The notes beneath the pieces are model-generated. The model was not told the origin of the DNA, made no database searches, and saw nothing but the letters and a program-made list of their open reading frames with translations. Below, piece after piece: positions 9,327 to 17,688 of a stretch of 64,000 nt of DNA. This stretch comes from Hymenobacter sp. H14-R3 (GTDB lineage Bacteria > Bacteroidota > Bacteroidia > Cytophagales > Hymenobacteraceae), in contig NZ_JASITD010000003.1 of NCBI RefSeq assembly GCF_030063445.1, positions 242,241-306,240 of the forward strand. Reading direction: 5' to 3'. Numbering within the stretch: position 1 is the stretch's first letter; each line of letters opens with the position of its first letter. The position numbers were made by a program, and so were the translations under genes.

Positions 9327-9677
9327 TTAGGCCGCTTCCAGAATAAAATCGCCCGGAATTCCTAAGCGGCTGTGCAGCCGCTTAGCAAAATCTAAGTCAA
9401 TAATTTGCTGGCCGTTGAGTACGGCGCGTAAGCTTTCAGGGCTGATTCCAAGAAGCTCAGCCAGCTGCTGATTACTGAGCTGACGCGCCAGTCGCTCTCG
9501 CTCCAGCCGGGCAATGAGCGAATTAGGCGGTAGCGGCCGGTGGCCATTCTCGTTTTCATACGTATTCACTACGTTGCCCAACATCGTAATTTCAGCCAGA
9601 TTAGTAGGCTCATGGTCAAGCAAATACTCCAGGCGATGCAAAGCCTGCTGGTAGTCGGCTTCGTTACTGAGTTCCAT
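9327..9677 (-). CDS. higA: HigA-type antitoxin with HTH domain
   Basis: The 116-residue protein has an N-terminal segment typical of HigA (HRLEYLLDHEP) and a C-terminal Xre/Cro-like helix-turn-helix (LSNQQLAELLGISPESLRAVL). In this family it neutralises the HigB toxin and represses its own operon. It starts 11 bases after the end of the toxin gene, in toxin-first order. The sequence looks intact. Confidence 0.85.
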   Translation of the reverse strand: MELSNEADYQQALHRLEYLLDHEPTNLAEITMLGNVVNTYENENGHRPLPPNSLIARLERERLARQLSNQQLAELLGISPESLRAVLNGQQIIDLDFAKRLHSRLGIPGDFILEAA

Positions 9678-9688
9678 AACAACGCTAG

Positions 9689-9985
9689 CTAAATAGTGGT
9701 AATGTCGGCAAGTCGGTCGTAGTCAGCATGGGTACCGATGAAGCGCACATACACCTGGCGGGCCGGGAAAAAGATACGCACTACGAGCCGATAGCGGTTG
9801 CGGCGCAGGTTGAACACCCAGCGGTCGCCCCCAACGTAGTCGGCCGTGCGGTCAAATGCCCGCACGGCCGCGCCATTTTCCCATTCGGCGGCTTCCACCG
9901 CGTCGAACCAGTCCAGGATATCGGCCGCTACGTCGGGATGCAGCAGGCCAAATTCCCTTAACGCCCGCTTCGTCAGTACTTGCAT
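9689..9985 (-). CDS. higB: HigB-type mRNA interferase toxin
   Basis: At 98 residues it has the size and pattern of the HigB family, a RelE-fold ribonuclease that cleaves mRNA on the ribosome. Supporting features are the N-terminal LTKRALREFGLLHPDVAADI, the central DRTADYVGGDRWVFNLRRNRYRLVV block with basic residues, and the C-terminal VRFIGTHADYDRL. It precedes higA in the same unit. Its start lies within the gap after glyS; no promoter was recognised. Confidence 0.88.
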   Translation of the reverse strand: MQVLTKRALREFGLLHPDVAADILDWFDAVEAAEWENGAAVRAFDRTADYVGGDRWVFNLRRNRYRLVVRIFFPARQVYVRFIGTHADYDRLADITTI

Positions 9986-10039
9986 AGTCGAAAGCCAATT
10001 ACCTCCGCTCAGAGTTCCGGCGAGGCTTCGCCGCGTGGG

Positions 10040-11551
10040 TTACAGCTTCGCAAATATCGTTTTGAAGCTCACGGCCTCGCCAATGTAGGCCCGCAACGCG
10101 CTGATGGGCATGCGAATTTGCTCGCGGGTGTCGCGGTCGCGCACCGTCACGGTATCGTCTTCGAGGGTCTGGCCGTCCACCACGATGCAGAAGGGCGTGC
10201 CGATGAGGTCCTGGCGGGTGTAGCGCTTGCCGATGGCGTCCTTGTCCTCGATTACCAGGCGGAAATCGAAGCGCAGGTCGTCGAAAATCTGCTGGGCTTT
10301 TTCGGGCATACCGTCCTTGCGCACCAGCGGGAAAATGGCGGCCTTGATGGGCGCCACGGCCGGGTGCAGCTTCAGCAGCGTGCGCTGCTTGGTAGTCTGG
10401 GCTTCGCCCTCGCCTTCGGTAATAGTTTCTTCCTGAAAGGCCTCGCAGAGCGTGGCCAGAAACAGGCGGTCGGCACCCACCGAGGTTTCGACCACGTAGG
10501 GCACGTAGTTGCCGTAGGGCTTGCCGGTGGCTTCGTCAATATCGTTGTCGAAGTACTGCTGCTTTTTGCGGCTCAGGTTCTGGTGCTGGGTCAGGTCGAA
10601 GTCGCCGCGCGAGTGAATGCCCTCCATCTCCTTGAAGCCGAAGGGGAATTCATACTCGATATCTACGGCGGCCTTGGCGTAGTGGGCCAGCTTGTCGTGG
10701 TCGTGGAAACGCAGCTTGGCGGCCGGCAGGCCCAGCGCTTCGTGGAAGCGGCGGCGGGCGGCCTTCCAGATGTCGTACCACGCGCCTTCGGTGCCGGGGC
10801 GCACGAAGAACTGCATCTCCATCTGCTCAAACTCGCGCATGCGGAAAATGAACTGCCGGGCCACAATCTCGTTGCGGAACGCCTTGCCAATCTGCGCGAT
10901 ACCGAATGGGATTTTCATCCGCGCCGACTTCTGCACGTTCAGAAAATTGACGAAAATACCCTGGGCCGTTTCGGGGCGCAGGTACACGGGCGGCGCGTCC
11001 GAGTCCACGGCCGAGCCCTGGGTCGAGAACATCAGGTTGAACTGGCGCACCTCAGTCCACTTGCCGGTGCCGGAGACGGGGCACTTGATTTCTTCGTCAA
11101 GAATGAGCTGACGCACGCCGGCCAGGTCGTTGGCCGTGAGCAGGCGGCCCATCTCAGCGGTGAGGGCAGCACCGCGAGCAGGGTCGCCGGCTTTTTCGTA
11201 TTCGGCGGCTTTTTCTTCGAGCAGTACATCAGCGCGGTAGCGCTTCTTGCTGTCGAGGTTATCAATGAGCGGGTCGTTGAAGCCGGCTACGTGGCCGCTG
11301 GCCTCCCAGGTTTGGGGGGCCATGAAAATAGCCGCGTCGAGGCCCACTACGTTGCCGTGCAGCTGGGTCATGGCCTCCCACCACAGGCGTTTCAAATTAT
11401 TCTTCAGCTCCACGCCGTTGGGCCCGTAGTCATACACGGCGGCGAGGCCGTCATATATTTCGGAAGACTGAAATACAAAACCGTATTCTTTGGCGTGGGC
11501 AATAATATCTTTTAGCTGAGTATTCTCAGGCGTAGGCGCGGGCTTGCTCAT
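10040..11551 (-). CDS. glyS: Glycyl-tRNA synthetase, homodimeric class II type
   Basis: The 503-residue enzyme charges tRNA-Gly. It is the alpha2, archaeal/eukaryotic-like form found in Bacteroidota, not the bacterial alpha2-beta2 type. Visible are APQTWEASGHVAGFNDPL near the N-terminus, motif 2 with FRNEIVARQFIFRMREFEQ, the SRGDFDLTQH segment, and a C-terminal anticodon-binding domain starting about PAVAPIKAAIFPL. ATG at 11551 is preferred to an in-frame TTG at 11560, because a -7 promoter box lies just beyond it. The higBA pair follows in the same direction about 55 bases downstream. Confidence 0.95.
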   Translation of the reverse strand: MSKPAPTPENTQLKDIIAHAKEYGFVFQSSEIYDGLAAVYDYGPNGVELKNNLKRLWWEAMTQLHGNVVGLDAAIFMAPQTWEASGHVAGFNDPLIDNLDSKKRYRADVLLEEKAAEYEKAGDPARGAALTAEMGRLLTANDLAGVRQLILDEEIKCPVSGTGKWTEVRQFNLMFSTQGSAVDSDAPPVYLRPETAQGIFVNFLNVQKSARMKIPFGIAQIGKAFRNEIVARQFIFRMREFEQMEMQFFVRPGTEGAWYDIWKAARRRFHEALGLPAAKLRFHDHDKLAHYAKAAVDIEYEFPFGFKEMEGIHSRGDFDLTQHQNLSRKKQQYFDNDIDEATGKPYGNYVPYVVETSVGADRLFLATLCEAFQEETITEGEGEAQTTKQRTLLKLHPAVAPIKAAIFPLVRKDGMPEKAQQIFDDLRFDFRLVIEDKDAIGKRYTRQDLIGTPFCIVVDGQTLEDDTVTVRDRDTREQIRMPISALRAYIGEAVSFKTIFAKL

Positions 11552-11557
11552 AAGCCG

Positions 11558-11565
11558 CAAAGATA
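11558..11565 (-). promoter_or_regulatory. Putative -7 promoter box (TATCTTTG) of glyS
   Basis: The minus strand reads TATCTTTG, a match to TAnnTTTG. A TTTG that could serve as -33 element lies at 11589-11592, inside a dispersed repeat, at a rather long spacing of 23. The box is six bases from the glyS ATG, implying a near-leaderless mRNA. Confidence 0.5.
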
Positions 11566-11578
11566 AACCCCATGCTTG

Positions 11579-11610
11579 ACCGCAGATTCAAACGGATTTC
11601 GCTGATACGC
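11579..11610. repeat. Dispersed repeat F, copy 1
   Basis: A 32-bp sequence beginning ACCGCAGATTCAAACGG recurs in opposite orientation at 15268-15308, where it is 9 bp longer through an extra AACGGATTT-like unit. The two copies flank the TonB receptor and DUF4249 genes. Confidence 0.75.
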
Positions 11611-11751
11611 TTGCTGCGCAAGCTGATTACGTGGCTGGCTGGGGGGCGCAACCTATTTGGTGGGGGGCGGCTCATCAAACACTCACTTGGGGAGTGGCTG
11701 GGTTCTACCTTGTGTAGAAATAGCCTATTTCTTCTCTTTTTATTTTCTGCT

Positions 11752-14184
11752 ATGAAGCAGCTTTACCGCTGTTTGCTGCCCGGCTGCCTGCTGGGCGCAC
11801 TGGCTGCGCGGGCGCAGGCCCCTACTTCTACCCCCAGCCTCCCGCCGCCGCCGGCGCGCGTTACTGTTAGCGGCTATGTGCGCGACCAGGCTACGGGCGA
11901 AAACCTGATTGGGGTGGCCGTGGTGCAGGTGGGTACCGGCCAGGGCACGGCCACCAATACCTACGGTTTTTACTCGCTCACGCTGCCCGCGGCGGGGCTC
12001 GACTCGGTGCGGCTGGTGGCCAGCTACGTGGGCTACGAGCGCCAGCGCTGGGCCGTGCCCGCCACTGGTAGCGCCCGGCACGACTTAGGGCTGCCCGCCG
12101 CTACCAACGAGCTGGCCGGCGTGGAGGTGGTGGGCGACCGCCAGGCCGCCGACGACCACGGCCCGCGCAGCACCCGCATGGGTACCATCAACATCCCCAT
12201 CGCCCAAATTAAGAGCCTGCCCAAATTCATGGGCGAAACCGACGTGCTGAAGGTGCTGCAACTGCTGCCCGGCGTGCAGAGTGGCGGCGAGGGCAGCAGC
12301 GGCCTCTACGTGCGCGGCGGCTCGCCCGACCAGAACCTGATTCTGCTCGATGGCACGCCGGTCTACAACGCGGCGCACCTGTTCGGCTTCTTCTCGGTGT
12401 TTAATGCCGACGCCCTCAATAATGTGGAATTGATAAAGGGCGGCTTCCCGGCGCGGTACGGGGGGCGGCTGTCGTCGGTGCTCGATATTTCGATGAAGGA
12501 GGGCAACGCGCAGCAGCTGCACGGCGAGGGGGCCATCGGGCTCATTGCCTCGCGCATCACGCTGGAAGGGCCGATTAAGAAGGACGTGGCCTCGTTCATC
12601 GTCTCGGCGCGGCGCACGTACCTCGATGTGGTGGCCCAGCCGCTCATCAAGTGGCAGCTGCGCCAGGAGGGCCAGGCGGGCTCGCTGGGCTATTATTTCT
12701 ACGACCTCAACGCCAAGCTCAACTGGAAGGTGGGCAGCCGCGACCGCCTCTACCTGAGCGCCTACCGCGGCTACGACAAGTTTTCGGCCAACCTGCGCAG
12801 CACTACCGAGGACCCCACCGACTACCGCCGCTCGGCCAACAGCCTGGGCTGGGGCAACCTCACCGGGGCCCTGCGCTGGAACCACGTGGTGAACGACCAG
12901 CTGTTTATGAACACCCACCTCACCTACAGCCAGTACCAGTTCGACATCGACCAGTCGCGGCAATACACTCACCTCGGCCAGGGCCAGCCCGCCACCGATA
13001 TTAACGCCCTCAACTACCTGTCGAACATCAAGGACTGGAGCCTGAAGACCGACTTCGACTACGTGCCGTCGCCGGCGCACTACCTGCGGTTTGGGGGCCA
13101 GCTTATCCGGCACGCGTTTCGGCCGGGCGCGGTGGTCCAGAACGACAACACCGACGGCGTGACCAGCGCCGCCGCCTCGGGCAGCCGCACGCAGGGCACC
13201 GAAAGCGCTGTCTACGTGGAAGATGACGTGCACCTCACGCCCCGCCTGAAGGTGAACGCCGGCCTGCGCCTGAGCAGCTTTTACGTCGATAGCAAGCTCT
13301 ATCCCTCCCTGGAGCCGCGCCTCGCCGCCCGCTACATGCTCACCGACGAGTGGGCCCTGAAGGCCGCCTACGCCCGCACCACGCAGTATATTCACCTGCT
13401 CACCAACAGCGGCATCGGCCTGCCCACCGACTTGTGGGTGCCGGCCACGGCGGCGGTGCGGCCGCAGGTGGCGCACCAGTTTGGGCTGGGCGCGGCCCGC
13501 ACGCTGCACCGCGGGGGCGAAGAGTTTGAGCTGAGCCTGGAGGCCTACTACAAGCCGATGCAGAACCTGGTGGAATACCGCGAGGGCGCCAGCTTTCTCA
13601 ATACCACCGACGGCGACTGGCAAAGCAAAATCACGAGCGGCCGGGGCTGGGCCTACGGCGCCGAGCTGTTTTTACAGAAGAAAACCGGCCGCACCACCGG
13701 CTGGCTCGGCTACACGCTGGCCTGGAGCAACCGCCAGTTTGGGGAGCTGAACCAGGGCCGGATTTTCCCTTACAAGTACGACCGACGCCACGATGTCTCG
13801 CTGGTGGTTATTCACCATTTCAGCCCTACGCTCACGCTGTCGGGCACCTGGGTGTATGGCACCGGCAACGCCACCACGCTGTCGTCGGGCCGCTACCAGC
13901 TGGGAAGCGGGCAGATTTTTGACGACTACGGCGACCGCAACTCCTACCGCATGGCGGCCTACCACCGCTTCGACCTCGACCTGAGCAAGACCAAGAAAAA
14001 GCGCTGGGGCGAAATAGTCAACAGCCTGTCTATCTACAATGTATATAGCCGCAACAACCCCTACTACATCTACTACGAGGCCGGTAGTATCAGCCCCAAC
14101 GGCGTGGTAAACAAGCAGGCCCGCTACAAGCAGGTGTCGCTGTTTCCCATCATCCCGTCGGTGAGCAAGGCGTTCAAATTTTAG
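11752..14184 (+). CDS. TonB-dependent outer-membrane receptor with carboxypeptidase-like N-terminal domain
   Basis: The protein would be a 22-strand outer-membrane barrel importing a ligand with TonB energy. From ATG at 11752 it has a signal peptide (MKQLYRCLLPGCLLGALAARAQA), a carboxypeptidase-regulatory-like domain (VSGYVRDQATGENLIGVAVV), a plug domain (GGEGSSGLYVRGGSPDQNLILLDGTPVYN) and a long barrel ending in Phe (SKAFKF). The frame continues 60 codons upstream, but that part lacks a signal peptide and crosses a repeat, so it was dropped. A DUF4249 lipoprotein gene follows after 22 bases, a recurrent pairing in Bacteroidota. The ligand is unknown. Confidence 0.93.
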   Translation: MKQLYRCLLPGCLLGALAARAQAPTSTPSLPPPPARVTVSGYVRDQATGENLIGVAVVQVGTGQGTATNTYGFYSLTLPAAGLDSVRLVASYVGYERQRWAVPATGSARHDLGLPAATNELAGVEVVGDRQAADDHGPRSTRMGTINIPIAQIKSLPKFMGETDVLKVLQLLPGVQSGGEGSSGLYVRGGSPDQNLILLDGTPVYNAAHLFGFFSVFNADALNNVELIKGGFPARYGGRLSSVLDISMKEGNAQQLHGEGAIGLIASRITLEGPIKKDVASFIVSARRTYLDVVAQPLIKWQLRQEGQAGSLGYYFYDLNAKLNWKVGSRDRLYLSAYRGYDKFSANLRSTTEDPTDYRRSANSLGWGNLTGALRWNHVVNDQLFMNTHLTYSQYQFDIDQSRQYTHLGQGQPATDINALNYLSNIKDWSLKTDFDYVPSPAHYLRFGGQLIRHAFRPGAVVQNDNTDGVTSAAASGSRTQGTESAVYVEDDVHLTPRLKVNAGLRLSSFYVDSKLYPSLEPRLAARYMLTDEWALKAAYARTTQYIHLLTNSGIGLPTDLWVPATAAVRPQVAHQFGLGAARTLHRGGEEFELSLEAYYKPMQNLVEYREGASFLNTTDGDWQSKITSGRGWAYGAELFLQKKTGRTTGWLGYTLAWSNRQFGELNQGRIFPYKYDRRHDVSLVVIHHFSPTLTLSGTWVYGTGNATTLSSGRYQLGSGQIFDDYGDRNSYRMAAYHRFDLDLSKTKKKRWGEIVNSLSIYNVYSRNNPYYIYYEAGSISPNGVVNKQARYKQVSLFPIIPSVSKAFKF

Positions 14185-14206
14185 GTCGATTCCTTCGGTA
14201 AGCTTT

Positions 14207-15220
14207 ATGAAAAAGACTGTTCTCCTGAGTGCGCTGGCGGCGCTGGCCAGTTGCGACACCGTGGTGGAGGTGCCCGTGCCGGCGCACACGCCGCGGCTAT
14301 CGCTACTCTATACCCTTAGCAACCAACCGCTTACAACCGATTACCGCCAAAGCTTCGGCGGGCGCACCCTCTACGTGAGCAGCAGCCTGGGCACGCTGGC
14401 TACCACGCCCCTGCAAGGCCGCACCGATGCCACCGTGGAGCTGCGCGACGCCAGCGGGCAGGTAGTGGAGCAGTTTGAGGCCGATACGGCCGGCTACCGG
14501 CCCCCCGGCTCTAAATACGCCACTTACAACTACGGCCCCTACACGGCCGTGCGCGGCTACGTGGGCCGGCCGGGCCAGGCCTACACACTGCGCGCCAGCG
14601 CGCCCGGCGTGGCGCCGCTCGAAGCCACCATTACGCTGCCCGCACCGGCGGCCATTGATGCGGCCAGCGCCAGCTTCGTGGCCAGGCCGCAGGTGGTGGC
14701 CTCCGGGCCCTACCCCGCCATTTATGACTACTACGGCCAGCTTTCGTTTGCCATTCTCGACCCGGCGGCCACCACCGACTACTACGCCGTGTACGCGCAG
14801 GTGCTCGATGCGGCGGGCAAGTTCTGGGGCGACGTAAACCAGGATTACAGCCTGCAAAACAGCACCGGCCCCGACGTCAACCTGAACCGCTTCGACCTGT
14901 CGACGGCCAACGATGTGTACAGAATACTGCCTATCAGTGATGCCGGGCGCAACGGGCAGCGCCTCGCGTTCAGCAACCCCGTGGGTTTTTACTACGGTCG
15001 GTCCTACAACGCGCAGAACCCCATTTCGCCGCCCGCCTACCTGGAGCTCACCGTGAGCAGCCTGCCCGCCACCACCTACACCTTCTACCAATCGGTGCAG
15101 CGCTTCTACGACACCAACGGCAACCCCTTTGCCGAGCCCGCCCCCCTGCGCTCCAACCTACCCGGCGGCTACGGCCTCTTCGGCGGCGCCACCGACACCC
15201 GCCTACGCATCAAGCTCTAA
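14207..15220 (+). CDS. DUF4249-family surface lipoprotein
   Basis: The 337-residue protein starts with a lipoprotein signal (MKKTVLLSALAALASC, lipobox LASC) and continues with the Pro-rich DTVVEVPVP segment and beta-rich repeats typical of DUF4249 proteins. These proteins are usually encoded directly after a TonB-dependent receptor, as here, and are thought to act as its surface-exposed partner in ligand capture, by analogy with SusD; that role is inference. Cotranscription with the receptor is likely given the short gap. Confidence 0.8.
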   Translation: MKKTVLLSALAALASCDTVVEVPVPAHTPRLSLLYTLSNQPLTTDYRQSFGGRTLYVSSSLGTLATTPLQGRTDATVELRDASGQVVEQFEADTAGYRPPGSKYATYNYGPYTAVRGYVGRPGQAYTLRASAPGVAPLEATITLPAPAAIDAASASFVARPQVVASGPYPAIYDYYGQLSFAILDPAATTDYYAVYAQVLDAAGKFWGDVNQDYSLQNSTGPDVNLNRFDLSTANDVYRILPISDAGRNGQRLAFSNPVGFYYGRSYNAQNPISPPAYLELTVSSLPATTYTFYQSVQRFYDTNGNPFAEPAPLRSNLPGGYGLFGGATDTRLRIKL

Positions 15221-15267
15221 GAAACACCCCACCCCAAAACTCCCCACGTAGTAAGCCCGCGCAGCGG

Positions 15268-15308
15268 GCGTATCTGCGAAATCCGTTAAATCCGTTTGAA
15301 TCTGCGGT
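15268..15308. repeat. Dispersed repeat F, copy 2 (inverted)
   Basis: A 41-bp sequence whose reverse complement matches 11579-11610 apart from a 9-bp insertion that duplicates ACGGATTT. It lies between the DUF4249 gene and the phosphate transporter. Confidence 0.75.
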
Positions 15309-15345
15309 AATGATTAGGTAACATGCCGTTCGCTTCACGCGGGGT

Positions 15346-15353
15346 TAATTTTG
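15346..15353 (+). promoter_or_regulatory. Putative -7 promoter box (TAATTTTG) of the PiT gene
   Basis: TAATTTTG fits TAnnTTTG and ends 30 bases before the chosen ATG at 15384. No convincing -33 element is visible. Confidence 0.4.
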
Positions 15354-15383
15354 TGGGCCGGCTACCCACTCCGGCTTCCTTTT

Positions 15384-16787
15384 ATGTTCGGACTTGAACC
15401 CCACGTGTTGCTGCTGCTAGCGATTTGTTTGCTGGCAGCCTGCGCTTTTGAATTTGTCAACGGCTTCCACGACACGGCCAATGCCGTGGCTACCGTTATT
15501 TATACCAATACCCTGCGGCCCTGGGTGGCCGTGGTGTGGTCGGCGTTTTGGAACTTCATCGGCGTGTTCTCCGGGGGCATTGCCGTGGCCATGGGCATTG
15601 TGTACCTGCTGCCCGTCGAAAGCCTGGTTGACCAGAACGTGTACCACGGCATTGCCATGGTGGGGGCGCTGCTGGTGGCGGCCATCATCTGGAACATCGG
15701 CACCTGGTACTACGGCATTCCGTCGTCGTCGTCGCACGCGCTCATTGGCTCCATTCTGGGGGTCGGCATCGCGTTTTCGCTGCTGCCCGGTGGCAGGGGC
15801 GCGGCCATCAACTGGAGCAAGGCCAGCGAGAGTGGCCTGGCGCTGCTGCTGGGCCCGCTGCTGGGCTTCACCTTCACCATCGGCATGATGTTTCTGCTCA
15901 AGCGATTCTTCCCCAGCAAGGCGCTGTTTAAGGAGCCGCACAAGCGCAAGCCGCCGCCCTTGTTCATCCGCCTCACCCTCATTGCTACCTGCACGCTGGT
16001 GAGCTTTTTCCACGGCTCCAACGACGGCCAAAAGGGCGTGGGGCTTATCATGCTGATTCTCATTGGGATAGTGCCCGCGCACTTTGCCCTCGACAACTCC
16101 AAGAATCCTCTCGACCTGCGCGATTCACTTGCCCGGGTCGAGTACGTTATCAACCGCGTCAACGCTGCCGAGCTGGGCACTACCGACCAGCAGCTGCTAA
16201 CCGAAGTACGGGCCCAAACGGCCGAGCTCGACCGCGTATTTACTGGCAAAAACGCGGTGAGCGACCTACCCAAGCAGGCCCGCTTCGAGATTCGGCGCGC
16301 CATTTTGCTGCTCTCCAACCGGGGCAAAAAGCTGCTCGCCAGCAAAAGCATCAGCCTGAGCACGGCCGACCGCGACACCTACAAAGCGGCCATCGGCCAG
16401 ATGAGCAGCTTCACCGACTACGCGCCCTGGCAAGTGCTGCTGATGGTATCGCTGTCGCTGGCCTGCGGCACGATGATAGGCTGGCAGCGCATCGTCAAAA
16501 CCATTGGCGAGCGCATCGGCAAAGAGCACCTTACCTACGCGCAGGGCGCCAGCTCGGAGCTGGTAGCCGCCATGATGATTGGGGCCAGCACCCAACTCGG
16601 CCTGCCCTCGTCTACCACGCACGTGCTCACCTCGTCCATCGCGGGCAGCATGGTGGCCAGCCGCGGCGTCAAAAACATCAACCCCGACATGGTGCGCAGC
16701 ATCGCCCTGGCCTGGGTGCTCACGCTGCCCGTTACCATGGTGCTGTCGGGCGGCCTGTTCCTATTGTTCCGCTCCTTTACGGGGTAA
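15384..16787 (+). CDS. PiT-family inorganic phosphate transporter
   Basis: The 467-residue membrane protein belongs to the PiT family of low-affinity phosphate symporters. Both signature halves are present: FEFVNGFHDTANAVATVIYT near the N-terminus, and FFHGSNDGQKGVGLIMLI in the middle, with GASTQLGLPSSTTH near the C-terminus. A polar loop of about 110 residues (LDNSKNPLDLRDSL onward) separates the helix blocks and is likely cytoplasmic. The ATG at 15384 is preferred to a GTG 33 bases upstream, which overlaps the putative promoter. Terminator and hairpin elements follow. Confidence 0.93.
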   Translation: MFGLEPHVLLLLAICLLAACAFEFVNGFHDTANAVATVIYTNTLRPWVAVVWSAFWNFIGVFSGGIAVAMGIVYLLPVESLVDQNVYHGIAMVGALLVAAIIWNIGTWYYGIPSSSSHALIGSILGVGIAFSLLPGGRGAAINWSKASESGLALLLGPLLGFTFTIGMMFLLKRFFPSKALFKEPHKRKPPPLFIRLTLIATCTLVSFFHGSNDGQKGVGLIMLILIGIVPAHFALDNSKNPLDLRDSLARVEYVINRVNAAELGTTDQQLLTEVRAQTAELDRVFTGKNAVSDLPKQARFEIRRAILLLSNRGKKLLASKSISLSTADRDTYKAAIGQMSSFTDYAPWQVLLMVSLSLACGTMIGWQRIVKTIGERIGKEHLTYAQGASSELVAAMMIGASTQLGLPSSTTHVLTSSIAGSMVASRGVKNINPDMVRSIALAWVLTLPVTMVLSGGLFLLFRSFTG

Positions 16788-16860
16788 GTAGCGCGGACTT
16801 TTAGTCCGCGGATGGTAACCAACAAAACGACAATACCCGCGGACTGAAAGTCCGCGCTAC
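16788..16860. repeat. Palindromic element B after the PiT gene
   Basis: Arms of 24 bp (16788-16811 and 16837-16860) are inverted repeats with 23 matches. Each arm is itself a GCGGACT-TTT-AGTCCGC hairpin. The left arm overlaps the last base of the stop codon at 16785-16787 by none, so it begins directly after the gene. Confidence 0.8.
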
Positions 16861-16864
16861 ATGC

Positions 16865-16897
16865 AAAAAGCCAACCCGGTTAGGGTTGGCTTTTTTT
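16865..16897 (+). terminator. Intrinsic terminator of the PiT gene
   Basis: AAAAAGCCAACCC pairs with GGGTTGGCTTTTT around a five-base loop and is followed by a run of seven T. It lies 78 bases after the stop codon. Confidence 0.9.
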
Positions 16898-16957
16898 GCT
16901 AGGCAGGTTGGCTAGGTTTACTAGTGGTAACCTGGGAATAATCCCAGCTTCACTGAG

Positions 16958-17000
16958 TTATCCACTTATCAACACTAAAAAAGGGCCTTTTTGTGGATAA
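16958..17000. promoter_or_regulatory. Outlying pair of DnaA boxes
   Basis: TTATCCACT lies at 16958-16966 and a perfect box, TTATCCACA on the minus strand, at 16992-17000, in an AT-rich gap. Another perfect TTATCCACA lies at 17792-17800 inside the DUF4385 gene. Together with the main cluster at 18.3-18.8 kb they suggest an origin spread on both sides of two small genes. Confidence 0.6.
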
Positions 17001-17067
17001 CTTTTTGGCTGACCGGCACCCAACTGGATAATGCCGGGAACTTTCAAGTTTTCCACCTGCTATAAGT

Positions 17068-17559
17068 CTATTTGGGCCACTGCACCTCCAGGTCGTCATT
17101 GATGAAGACGCCGAAGTTGACGAATTGCAGCATACCCTCCTCGAAGTACATGTCAATCATCGACTTTTCGTAGGACAAGCGCACCTCGCCGCCCTCCATA
17201 GTTTCGATTTCGGGGGCCGCCTGGCCGTGGCGCTTCATCAGCTCCTTCACCTGGTCGAGCGGGCGGCCGTGGATAACCTCGCCGAAGAGGCGCAGGTTGG
17301 GGTTGTCGGTTTCGATGCAGCTCAGGCGGAAATCGTCCTCGCGGTCGAAGTACAGCGAGAGCAAGTGGTCTTCCTCGTAGTAGTTCCAGGCCTGGTGCTC
17401 GAATTCGTCCTCGTCTTCCGACTCGTCGATTTCCTCGGGCTCACCCACCAGGGTGCGCACCTCGTCCATGGTGGTGCCAAAGCGCAGCGGGCCCATACCG
17501 GTGCCCAGAATGATTTCGTTTTCCTCGATGCTGCTGGGAGTGGTCGTCGGGGTGCTCAT
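17068..17559 (-). CDS. Conserved-looking acidic hypothetical protein
   Basis: I do not recognise this 163-residue protein. It is acidic, with a Glu/Asp run around residues 40-50 (EPEEIDESEDEDEFEHQ). Segments such as GTGMGPLRFGTTMDEVRTLVG resemble the start of small bacterial proteins with SmpA- or immunity-like alpha-beta folds, which is only an impression. There is no signal peptide or membrane segment. ATG at 17559 is preferred over one nine codons upstream because a -7 promoter box lies 25 bases before it. It sits between outlying DnaA boxes and the main DnaA-box cluster. Confidence 0.75.
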   Translation of the reverse strand: MSTPTTTPSSIEENEIILGTGMGPLRFGTTMDEVRTLVGEPEEIDESEDEDEFEHQAWNYYEEDHLLSLYFDREDDFRLSCIETDNPNLRLFGEVIHGRPLDQVKELMKRHGQAAPEIETMEGGEVRLSYEKSMIDMYFEEGMLQFVNFGVFINDDLEVQWPK

Positions 17560-17583
17560 GGGAAAGGGGTTTTGAAGTTGAGA

Positions 17584-17591
17584 CAAAGGTA
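17584..17591 (-). promoter_or_regulatory. Putative -7 promoter box (TACCTTTG)
   Basis: The minus strand reads TACCTTTG, fitting TAnnTTTG, 25 bases upstream of the ATG at 17559. The -33 region runs into repeat element C. Confidence 0.45.
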
Positions 17592-17604
17592 GAATGTGCG
17601 GCGT

Positions 17605-17685
17605 GTAGGGTAAGCTTTAGCTTGCCGGGCACCCGCGCCGGTCGGGTACTTGCGCCAGCGCCCGGCAAGCTGAAGCTTCCCCTAC
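17605..17685. repeat. Palindromic element C, copy 1
   Basis: Arms of 26 bp (17605-17630 and 17660-17685, starting GTAGGGTAAGCTTTAGCTTG) pair with 24 matches around a 29-bp core. It fills the gap between the acidic hypothetical gene and the DUF4385 gene. A second copy lies at 23659-23806. Confidence 0.85.
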
Positions 17686-17688
17686 TCG

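Noticed and set aside
9980..11515. 511-codon plus-strand open frame
   Set aside because: It is antisense to glyS and has the composition of a third-position GC shadow.
11572..11751. 60-codon N-terminal extension of the TonB receptor
   Set aside because: It crosses repeat F, has no signal peptide, and a proper signal peptide starts at 11752.
12085..13623. 512-codon minus-strand open frame
   Set aside because: It is antisense to the TonB receptor, with no motif or signal of its own.
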